A stretch of DNA of 5,567 nt, taken from the NCBI GenBank assembly GCA_002293315.1, contig DBCZ01000016.1, positions 371 through 5,937 on the forward strand. Reading direction: 5' to 3'. This document shows, one piece after another, positions 1 through 5,567 of this stretch (positions within the stretch are counted from its first letter, which is position 1; every line of letters begins with the position of its first letter). The translations under genes and the position numbers were made by a program. This DNA is from Ruminococcaceae bacterium UBA945 (GTDB lineage Bacteria > Bacillota > Clostridia > Oscillospirales > Acutalibacteraceae). The notes under the pieces are model-generated. The model saw only the letters and a program-made list of their open reading frames with translations. It did no database searches and was not told the origin of the DNA.

Positions 1-675
1 GGCGAAATTGATGCTTTCATCAAGACCTTTTCCGTATGAATTCACGTTTTGCCCGAGCAACGTGATTTCCTTATAACCCTCATCGACAAGACTCTTGAAT
101 TCGGCATATATCTCATCAGGGCGGCGGCTTTTCTCTCTGCCTCTGACATACGGCACGATGCAGTATGTGCAGAAATTATCGCAGCCGTACATAACGGTCA
201 CCCACGCGTGGGTTTTGCCGTCACGCCTGACGGGCAGGCCCTCAATGATTTCCTTCTGCGCTTCGCCGCGTATGAACACACGCTTTGATTCGATGAATGC
301 GGTGTAAAGCATTTCTGGCAGCCTGTATATGACATGCGGACCGAAGACGATGTTCACGAACGAAAATGACTTCCTTATCCTCTCCGCCGCGCTCTCCTGC
401 TCCATCATGCAGCCGCAGACAGCTATTATGACGGACGGATTCTTGCGCTTCACATTTTTCAGCGCGCCGATGTTGCCGTATACTCTGTCCTCGGCATGCT
501 CACGGATAGCACAGGTATTGAAGAGGATGAAATCTGCCTTAAATTCATCTTCGGTGAAGCCGAAGCCCATTTGCGCAAGGATACCCTTAATCTTTTCGCT
601 GTCAGCAACGTTTTGCTGGCAGCCGTAGGTTCGGACATAAGCAAGCGGCACTTCGCCCATCTTGCGCACCTGCAT
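1..675 (-). CDS. miaB: tRNA-2-methylthio-N6-dimethylallyladenosine synthase MiaB, 3'-truncated by the window edge
   Basis: MiaB is a radical-SAM methylthiotransferase that adds a methylthio group to i6A37 of tRNAs reading UNN codons, using two iron-sulfur clusters. The visible 225 residues (counted from the ATG at 675) cover the N-terminal UPF0004 domain and the start of the radical-SAM domain. The auxiliary-cluster cysteines are Cys19 in TYGCQQN, Cys55 in NTCAIRE and Cys89 in CGCM. The radical-SAM triad is Cys165, Cys169 and Cys172 in CDNFCTYC, followed by IVPYVRGREKSRRP and EITLLGQNVNSYGKG. The rest of the radical-SAM domain and the TRAM domain are beyond the left edge. The start is uncertain: ATGs exist at 675 and 660, but the open frame extends to 747, and the strong Shine-Dalgarno at 753-758 points to an AUA start at 741 that would add 22 residues. 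Firmicute MiaB proteins usually have an N-terminal extension of this kind. The gene follows galK after a short spacer and has its own promoter. Confidence 0.96.
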   Translation of the reverse strand, partial: MQVRKMGEVPLAYVRTYGCQQNVADSEKIKGILAQMGFGFTEDEFKADFILFNTCAIREHAEDRVYGNIGALKNVKRKNPSVIIAVCGCMMEQESAAERIRKSFSFVNIVFGPHVIYRLPEMLYTAFIESKRVFIRGEAQKEIIEGLPVRRDGKTHAWVTVMYGCDNFCTYCIVPYVRGREKSRRPDEIYAEFKSLVDEGYKEITLLGQNVNSYGKGLDESINFA

Positions 676-752
676 TATCTCCGCCACATCTCCCGAAAAA
701 AGGCTTTGCTTTGAAAGCTCAATTTGAGCTGATGAATTTATAAGAAATCACA

Positions 753-758
753 CTCCTT
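753..758 (-). promoter_or_regulatory. Strong Shine-Dalgarno upstream of miaB, start codon unclear
   Basis: AAGGAG on the minus strand is the best ribosome-binding sequence in the galK-miaB interval. The miaB frame opens just after a TGA at 750-748. The only plausible in-frame initiator near the site is ATA at 741-739, 11 nt after the GGAG. The first in-frame ATG is 66 nt farther on, at 675. Confidence 0.7.
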
Positions 759-778
759 AATAAACGAATTAACAATAA

Positions 779-807
779 ATTATAGCATAAAACAGCGCTT
801 ATTGCAA
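779..807 (-). promoter_or_regulatory. Sigma-A type promoter for miaB with extended -10
   Basis: Read on the minus strand, TTGCAA (807-802, 4 of 6 consensus bases) is followed by a 17-bp spacer and TATAAT (784-779, exact consensus). The spacer ends in TGC, giving an extended -10 (TGnTATAAT). The -35 coincides with the last two galK codons, and the galK stop lies in the spacer. Transcription would start near 773, about 15 nt before the Shine-Dalgarno at 758-753. No terminator hairpin separates galK from miaB, so this promoter probably adds to read-through from the operon. The call is from sequence pattern only. Confidence 0.8.
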
Positions 808-2040
808 TTCCACCTTAGTGCCGCCCACACCTCTGAATGAAAGCACATAGCAAGAGTTCTCGCCGAAGACGGCCTCCATTTTCTCTATAAATTCAGAAAG
901 CAACTCCTTGGGCACGAAGGCCTGCATTGTTCCCGCAAACCCGCCGCCATGCACTCGGCAGGCGCCGGATTTTCCCAAAAGCTTCTTAGAGAGCGCAATG
1001 CCGAGGGATATTCCCTGCTCTCTGACACTCTTCACGGAAAAAACGTTTTGCAGTCTTGCGAGTGAGGATTCTCCCGATTGATTTACGAGAGAAAGAAACT
1101 CGCTGAAATCTCCGTTTTCAAGTGCTTTCGCTTCTTTCACTGCGATTTCATCGTCATCGAAAAAGTGCATTGCACGCAGAACCGCGCGATCGCCTGCAGA
1201 TTCCCTCAACCTTGGTATAGCGGCATAGAAATCTGCTTTATCCACACCGCGCAGATAGGCTTTACCGAAAAATGCCGAAACAGCACTCATTTCACGCGTG
1301 ATAGCGGCGTATTCGTCTGTGAGCTCGGCGTGATTGCCGCCGGTATCGGTTATACACATAGCATAGCCATATTTATTCAAATCAAAAGCGATGCTCTTGA
1401 TTACAGGGGTCAGCGGGTCAGCGAAATCTATTGAGGTCACGCCGCCGACGCTGCTTGCCATCTGGTCCATAAGCCCGCTCGGCTTGCCGAAATACTCGTT
1501 TTCGGCATATTGCGAAATTATTGCCGCCTCGACGGGGTTGATTCCCCCTTCATTATACAAATGGCTTATTATTGCCACCACAGCAACCTCAAATGCGGCA
1601 GAGCTTGAAAGCCCCGAGCCCTTGAGGACGTTCGTCATCGTGAAGGCCTCAAAGCCGCCGATATTGTAACCCAGGCTCTTACATCTCGCGAGAATACCTC
1701 TTATAAGAGAGATAGATTTACCCGTCTCGGCCTCCTTTATATCGAGGTCAGATATGTTCAATTTATCAATTTTCGTGTACTCCGCAGATTTCAGCACCAC
1801 CGAGCCGTCTGCCGTCTTTCGCGCCGCCGCTATAATATCCAAATCCACCGCCGCGGCAAGCACATGCCCGTGGTTATGATCAGTGTGGTTGCCGCCTATT
1901 TCCGTTCTGCCCGGCGCACTGAAGAATTCGATATTTACATCGCCGCCGAACTGATTTATAAATCCCGCACGGAGCGCTTCGTACCTCTCGCGCTGCATTT
2001 TTTCTTCATTCATATAAAGCTCTGCAAATTTGATTTTCAT
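799..2040 (-). CDS. galK: Galactokinase (GHMP kinase family), clostridial GGNHTD type
   Basis: This 413-residue cytoplasmic enzyme is expected to phosphorylate alpha-D-galactose at C1 with ATP, the entry step of the Leloir pathway. Three GHMP signatures are visible: the sugar-binding motif GRTEIGGNHTDHN (residues 44-56), the ATP phosphate loop LKGSGLSSSAAF (139-150) and the C-terminal GACRVHGGGFAGT (359-371). Catalytic Asp192 sits in GLMDQ and the partner Arg is Arg45. Tyr244 in DEY matches the substrate-contacting Tyr of known galactokinases. Canonical GEHTDY is replaced by GNHTDH, so the Glu that contacts the galactose 6-hydroxyl is Asn51; this variant recurs in clostridial proteins annotated as galactokinase. 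The ATG at 2040 overlaps the ligA stop (ATGA) and has GGAG 7 nt upstream inside ligA. A second in-frame ATG is at codon 10. The stop TAA at 801-799 is preceded by codons that double as the -35 box of a promoter for miaB. galE in the same operon supports a Leloir role. Confidence 0.93.
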   Translation of the reverse strand: MKIKFAELYMNEEKMQRERYEALRAGFINQFGGDVNIEFFSAPGRTEIGGNHTDHNHGHVLAAAVDLDIIAAARKTADGSVVLKSAEYTKIDKLNISDLDIKEAETGKSISLIRGILARCKSLGYNIGGFEAFTMTNVLKGSGLSSSAAFEVAVVAIISHLYNEGGINPVEAAIISQYAENEYFGKPSGLMDQMASSVGGVTSIDFADPLTPVIKSIAFDLNKYGYAMCITDTGGNHAELTDEYAAITREMSAVSAFFGKAYLRGVDKADFYAAIPRLRESAGDRAVLRAMHFFDDDEIAVKEAKALENGDFSEFLSLVNQSGESSLARLQNVFSVKSVREQGISLGIALSKKLLGKSGACRVHGGGFAGTMQAFVPKELLSEFIEKMEAVFGENSCYVLSFRGVGGTKVELQ

Positions 2041-4025
2041 TCATCCGCTCCGCCAATCATTTTAATTAAATCTTCTTCGCTTATCACAGGCACGCCAAGG
2101 CTTTCAGCCTTTTGAAGCTTGCTGCCCGCTTCTTCTCCCGCAAGAACATAGCTCGTCTTCTTCGAGACGGAGCTTTTCACCTTGCCGCCCTCTTTTTCGA
2201 TCATTTCGCCGGCCGTCGCCCTATCCATCATGGGCAGAGTGCCTGTGAGAACGAACGTCAGGCCTTCAAGCTTGCTGCCTCTTATCACCTCTTCGGCCTC
2301 CATGTTGAGGTCATGGCTCCTGAATTCCTCAATCAGCTGTTTAGTGCTTTCCCTGTCAAAGAACGCGACAATCTCCTTGGCCATTACTCCGCCGAAGCCG
2401 TCTATCGCGCCGATTTCCTCTTCTCCGGCATTCATCACGGCGTCCATGCTCGCAAAACGCTCTGTCAGTAGCTTTGCCATTCTTGCGCCGATATGCGGAA
2501 TACCGAGGGCGAAGATGAGCCTGTAAAGCTCCGCAGATTTTGATTTCTCAACCGCCGCAATGAGATTGTCCGCGCTTTTTCCGGCGAATCTGTCAAGCGC
2601 GATGAGCTTTTCTCTGTCGAGCGTGTATATGTCGGCAGGTGACTTTATGAGCCCGGCGGTAACGAGCTGCTCTATTATCATCGGCCCCATGCCCTCGATG
2701 TCCATGGCATCACGAGAGGCGAAATGCACGAGGCTGCGCATGAGCTGTGCGGGACAAGAGGGATTAGTGCAGCGCACCGCGGCCTCGCCTTCAAGCTTAA
2801 CCGTCATCTCGCCGCAGGACGGGCAGCGCGACGGGATCTCATATTTAATGCTGTCCGGCGGATTTGAGACGACCGAAACTACCTCGGGGATTATCTCGCC
2901 TGCCTTGCGGAGAATCACCGTTGAGCCGATTCGTATGTCTCGCTCATCTATGAACGCCTGATTGTGCAAAGTGGCACGGCTTACCGTAGTGCCGGCCAGC
3001 GTTACGGGCTCAAACACACCTGTGGGCGTGAGCACGCCGGTTCTGCCGACGTTTATCTCAATATCGCTGAGCCTCGTTTGCTTTTCCTCGGGGGGATACT
3101 TATACGCCTCCGCCCAACGCGGGAACTTCGCCGTGCTGCCGAGCTCCTCCCTCTCGGCAAAACTGTTGACCTTCACAACCGCGCCGTCTATCGGGAAATC
3201 ATATTCACCCCGTTTATCGCCTATTTCATGTATGTAATTGATAATCTCTTCGATGTCGCTTGTTTTGCTGTAAAACGGCACGGCGAAGCCGAGTTCCTTC
3301 ATTCTTTCAAGTGACTCATCGTGGAAAGCTAAGGTTTCACCCTCTATCCTCTGCACGTTGAAGACGAAGATGCTCAGCCCGCGCGAGGCCGTGATTCTCG
3401 CATCTTTCTGCCTGAGTGAGCCTGCCGCTGCGTTTCGCGGGTTCTTGAATGGTTTTTCCTCCAGAATCTCCTGCCTCTCACATAAAAGCCTGAAGCTCTC
3501 TTCAGACATATACACCTCGCCCCTCACCTCAATGAAGGGCAAGCTGCTGCTAAGCTTCTTCGGCACGGATTTAATCGCGCGGATATTCTCCGTCACGTCC
3601 TCTCCCGTGACGCCGTCGCCTCTTGTTGAGCCGCGAAAAAACTCGCCGTTTACATATTCAAGCGCGACCGAAAGCCCGTCGAACTTCGGCTCGACGATAT
3701 ATTCAGGGTTCTCCACAACCTCGCGCACCTTTCTGTCAAAATCGCGAAGCTCGTCGTCAGAAAAGGAATCGTGCAGGCTTTCCATGTGAACCTGATGTAC
3801 CACAGGCTCAAAATTATTATAGATTTCGCCGCCCACCTTCTGCGTAGGCGAATCAAGTGTGATTATCTGCGGGAACTCCTCCTCAAGCTTTTCAAGCTCT
3901 CTGTAGAGCATATCATAATCATAGTCGCTTATCTCCGAGGTGTCCTCGGTGTAATATTTCTCTGCATAATAGCTGATTTTCTTTCTCAGCTCCTCCGCGC
4001 GCTCCATCGCCGTTTTGATGTCCAT
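2037..4025 (-). CDS. ligA: NAD-dependent DNA ligase LigA
   Basis: This full-length 662-residue bacterial replicative and repair ligase seals nicks using NAD+. All domains are present in order. Domain Ia (about 1-70) has the NMN-contacting YY and SDYDYD segment (residues 33-38). The adenylation domain carries EPKFDG with catalytic Lys114, followed by RGSTRGDGVTGEDVTENI, GEVYM, DGAVVKVN (Lys285) and AYKYPPE. An OB fold includes VGRTGVLTPTGVFEPV. A four-Cys zinc finger uses Cys401, Cys404, Cys419 and Cys424. Helix-hairpin-helix repeats span roughly 440-570 and a C-terminal BRCT domain spans about 585-657 (FVLTGTL). The ATG at 4025 follows GAGG with a 5-nt gap, and that GAGG overlaps the maf stop. 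The 7-nt gap to maf and the ATGA overlap with galK place ligA mid-operon. In many other bacteria ligA lies beside pcrA instead. Nothing essential appears altered. Confidence 0.98.
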   Translation of the reverse strand: MDIKTAMERAEELRKKISYYAEKYYTEDTSEISDYDYDMLYRELEKLEEEFPQIITLDSPTQKVGGEIYNNFEPVVHQVHMESLHDSFSDDELRDFDRKVREVVENPEYIVEPKFDGLSVALEYVNGEFFRGSTRGDGVTGEDVTENIRAIKSVPKKLSSSLPFIEVRGEVYMSEESFRLLCERQEILEEKPFKNPRNAAAGSLRQKDARITASRGLSIFVFNVQRIEGETLAFHDESLERMKELGFAVPFYSKTSDIEEIINYIHEIGDKRGEYDFPIDGAVVKVNSFAEREELGSTAKFPRWAEAYKYPPEEKQTRLSDIEINVGRTGVLTPTGVFEPVTLAGTTVSRATLHNQAFIDERDIRIGSTVILRKAGEIIPEVVSVVSNPPDSIKYEIPSRCPSCGEMTVKLEGEAAVRCTNPSCPAQLMRSLVHFASRDAMDIEGMGPMIIEQLVTAGLIKSPADIYTLDREKLIALDRFAGKSADNLIAAVEKSKSAELYRLIFALGIPHIGARMAKLLTERFASMDAVMNAGEEEIGAIDGFGGVMAKEIVAFFDRESTKQLIEEFRSHDLNMEAEEVIRGSKLEGLTFVLTGTLPMMDRATAGEMIEKEGGKVKSSVSKKTSYVLAGEEAGSKLQKAESLGVPVISEEDLIKMIGGADE

Positions 4026-4032
4026 CTCAACC

Positions 4033-4605
4033 TCAATTCGTCATTTTCCTTATTCTTCTTAAGGTCTCTGCCATCGGCAGCCCTACTATATTCGAGTAGT
4101 CTCCGTTTATCCTCTCAATCAGCATTATGCCCTTGCCCTCAATGCCGTAAGAACCCGCCTTGCCCATAGATTCGCCGGTTTTGATGTATTCGTCTATCTC
4201 AGCATCTGTGAGGGCGTAAAAGGTGACGTCGGTTACAGAGCAGAAGTTCTCCTGCCTGCCGCCGTACATTATGCACACGCCGGTGAAAATCTTGTGGGTC
4301 TTGCCTGAGAGGTACGCAATCATCTCTCTCGCCTTTTCAAGGCTTTTGGGCTTGCCCAGCACCTTGTTATCTATCGAGACAATAGAATCTGCCGCGATAA
4401 TAAGCTTGCCCTCGCAGAGATGCAAAACGGCTTCGGCCTTTCTTTTGGCGAGCTCTTTTACCATCTCGGCTGGAGTGAAATCAGCCGGCACGGATTCGTC
4501 TGCGCCGGAGACCACCACCTCGACGGAGATGCCCGCTCTGTCGAAGAGAAGCTTTCGGCTCGGCGACTGCGACGCAAGCACGATTTTTACATTATTCAAA
4601 TCCAT
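4033..4605 (-). CDS. maf: Maf family nucleoside triphosphate pyrophosphatase (YhdE-like)
   Basis: This 190-residue protein is of normal family length. Maf proteins hydrolyse non-canonical or excess nucleoside triphosphates to the monophosphate and pyrophosphate; YhdE-type members prefer dTTP and UTP. The N-terminal loop LASQSPSRKLL (residues 10-20) carries the phosphate-binding Ser and Arg17. The catalytic Asp is expected at Asp73 in IIAADSIV. LGKPK (83-87), LSGKTHKIFTGV (99-110), GKAGSYGIEGKG (148-159) and NIVGLPM complete the fold. The ATG at 4605 is chosen because a GGAG lies 7 nt upstream and the protein then begins at the usual distance before LASxS; an ATG at 4653 would add 16 unrelated residues. 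The gene starts inside the galE end, implying translational coupling, and stops 7 nt before ligA. The family SPRR is SPSR here, YGIQG is YGIEG and ADT is ADS, so the exact substrate is uncertain. Confidence 0.93.
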   Translation of the reverse strand: MDLNNVKIVLASQSPSRKLLFDRAGISVEVVVSGADESVPADFTPAEMVKELAKRKAEAVLHLCEGKLIIAADSIVSIDNKVLGKPKSLEKAREMIAYLSGKTHKIFTGVCIMYGGRQENFCSVTDVTFYALTDAEIDEYIKTGESMGKAGSYGIEGKGIMLIERINGDYSNIVGLPMAETLRRIRKMTN

Positions 4606-5567
4606 TTGGGTTCTCCGTCTGCCAGCGCCATGAATCCTCGCACATCTCGTCAAGGCTTCTCTTGGCTTCCCAGTTCAGCTCACGCGCCGCCTTAGAGCAA
4701 TCCGCATATGACGCAGGCGCGTCGGCGTTATTCGGGCGCCTCGGGCCAATTTCATATTCGAGTTCTCTGCCGCAAGCCTTTGAGAAGGCCTTAATTATAT
4801 CAAAGACAGACGAGCCCTTGCCTGTGCCGAGATTATAGACATTCATGTTTTTATCGCTGTCAAAGGCCTTGAGCGCCGCAACGTGACCCTCGGCCAAATC
4901 CATGACATGGATATAGTCGCGTATACAGGTGCCGTCGGGTGTGGGGTAATCATCGCCGAATACCATGAGCTTATCTCTCTTGCCCGAAGCAAACTGCGCG
5001 ACAAACGGGAAAAGATTGTTCGGTATGCCATTCGGGTCTTCGCCGATTTTCCCGCTTTTGTGTGCGCCCGCCGGATTGAAATATCGAAGCGCAACCGCCT
5101 TGAAGCTCTTGTTCGCGTATGCGAAATCGGTCAATATTTGCTCAATCATGACCTTCGTCGCACCATAAGGATTAAGCCACGAGAGCGGCATATCCTCAGT
5201 TACGGGCAGCTTCTGCGGATTGCCGTAAACCGTCGCTGAAGAGCTGAAAATGAATTTCATCACGCCGTGCTTTTGCATAGAGTCAAGTAAATTGAGTGTG
5301 GAGATTAGGTTATTCTCATAATACTCGAGCGGCTTTTCAACGGATTCACCCACAGCTTTCAGCGCCGCGAAGTGAATAACGGCGTCGATTTTCTCTTTAC
5401 TGAAAAGCTCGTCTACCAAGGACTTGTCGCAGATGTCATACTCGTAAAAGGTCACCTTTTTCCCGGAAAGCTCTTCAATTCTCTCAACACCTATTCTACT
5501 GCTGTTTGAAAGATTATCGGCGATGACCACCTCATGCCCCTCGGAAAGAAGCGCAATGCACGTATGG
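4592..5567 (-). CDS. galE: UDP-glucose 4-epimerase, 5'-truncated by the window edge
   Basis: This cytoplasmic NAD-dependent epimerase interconverts UDP-glucose and UDP-galactose in the Leloir pathway. The reading frame stays open to the right edge, so only the last 324 residues are visible. The frame enters with HTCIALLSEGHE, which in the family directly follows the N-terminal Rossmann GxxGxxG motif, so about 15 residues are missing. Counting from the first visible His, the catalytic Ser lies in FSSSATVYG (Ser about 110) and the YxxxK pair in NPYGATK (Tyr134, Lys138). Further family signatures are ALRYFNPAGAH, CIRDYIHVMDLAEGH and the C-terminal SLDEMCEDSWRWQ. The stop is TAA at 4594-4592. The GTG at 5530 is an internal Val, not the start. 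The residue matching E. coli Tyr299 is Ser (codon 4711-4709), which may widen specificity to N-acetylated sugars. The gene overlaps maf by 14 nt and is the first visible gene of the operon; its promoter is outside the window. Confidence 0.96.
   Translation of the reverse strand, partial: HTCIALLSEGHEVVIADNLSNSSRIGVERIEELSGKKVTFYEYDICDKSLVDELFSKEKIDAVIHFAALKAVGESVEKPLEYYENNLISTLNLLDSMQKHGVMKFIFSSSATVYGNPQKLPVTEDMPLSWLNPYGATKVMIEQILTDFAYANKSFKAVALRYFNPAGAHKSGKIGEDPNGIPNNLFPFVAQFASGKRDKLMVFGDDYPTPDGTCIRDYIHVMDLAEGHVAALKAFDSDKNMNVYNLGTGKGSSVFDIIKAFSKACGRELEYEIGPRRPNNADAPASYADCSKAARELNWEAKRSLDEMCEDSWRWQTENPNGFE
4613..4616 (-). promoter_or_regulatory. Shine-Dalgarno of maf, inside galE
   Basis: GGAG on the minus strand lies 7 nt before the ATG at 4605 and within the last galE codons. 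It decides between the two possible maf starts. Ribosomes finishing galE at 4592 pass directly over this site, which fits coupled translation. Confidence 0.7.

Noticed and set aside
49..714. Plus-strand open frames at 49-288, 329-628 and 496-714, and a minus-strand one at 459-644
   Set aside because: The minus-strand miaB frame runs unbroken through the whole stretch with catalytic cysteine motifs; the others are out-of-frame or antisense shadows.
742..798. Possible rho-independent terminator between galK and miaB
   Set aside because: Apart from a tiny AGCGCT palindrome there is no GC-rich stem followed by a T-run on the minus strand; the spacer is explained by the promoter and ribosome-binding site.
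3358..3789. 143-codon open frame on the plus strand, and similar ones at 2560-2961 and 4223-4633
   Set aside because: They lie antisense to the well-supported ligA and maf genes, have Ser/Leu-rich low-information translations with no recognisable domain, and are explained by codon structure of the opposite strand.
4606..4653. Longer maf start at the ATG at 4653
   Set aside because: It adds 16 Arg-rich residues not typical of Maf, lies deeper inside galE, and has no Shine-Dalgarno, while the ATG at 4605 has GGAG 7 nt upstream.
5528..5530. GTG as a galE start
   Set aside because: The frame continues upstream with HTCIALLSEGHE, which matches conserved GalE sequence, so the gene is cut by the window edge.
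1..5567. CRISPR arrays, tRNA/rRNA genes, insertion sequences, toxin-antitoxin or defence systems
   Set aside because: Coding sequence of five recognised genes fills nearly the whole window; no regularly spaced repeats, RNA gene signatures, transposase motifs or unassigned genes were seen.

Overview
The window reads entirely leftward (minus strand). It holds five protein-coding genes packed almost without gaps: galE (its first few codons lie beyond the right edge), maf, ligA, galK and miaB (its C-terminal half lies beyond the left edge). Balanced base composition, good Shine-Dalgarno sequences, the style of the LigA and GalK proteins and the YGCQQN-type MiaB suggest an anaerobic Firmicute of class Clostridia, probably near the Oscillospiraceae/Ruminococcaceae. 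That placement is inferred from protein character and was not searched.

Layout in transcription order, right to left. galE (5567 to 4592) encodes UDP-glucose 4-epimerase. maf (4605 to 4033) overlaps the galE end by 14 nt. ligA (4025 to 2037) follows after 7 nt. galK (2040 to 799) overlaps the ligA stop through an ATGA junction. These four genes look like one translationally coupled operon. It interleaves two Leloir-pathway enzymes with a nucleotide house-cleaning pyrophosphatase and the essential NAD-dependent DNA ligase. No galT is visible. A short spacer (742 to 798) then leads into miaB, the tRNA methylthiotransferase. The spacer contains no recognisable terminator, but a very good sigma-A promoter (extended -10, exact TATAAT, 17-bp spacer) has its -35 box embedded in the last codons of galK. 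miaB can therefore be transcribed independently as well as by read-through.

Most of the window is ordinary housekeeping and sugar metabolism, and I see no mobile element, CRISPR array, RNA gene or undescribed defence-like system. The points worth a second look are: (i) the miaB start, where a strong Shine-Dalgarno faces an in-frame AUA and no ATG/GTG/TTG; (ii) the substituted sugar-binding motif in GalK; (iii) a small residue at the GalE specificity gate; (iv) substitutions at presumed specificity positions in Maf; and (v) the mixed operon itself.
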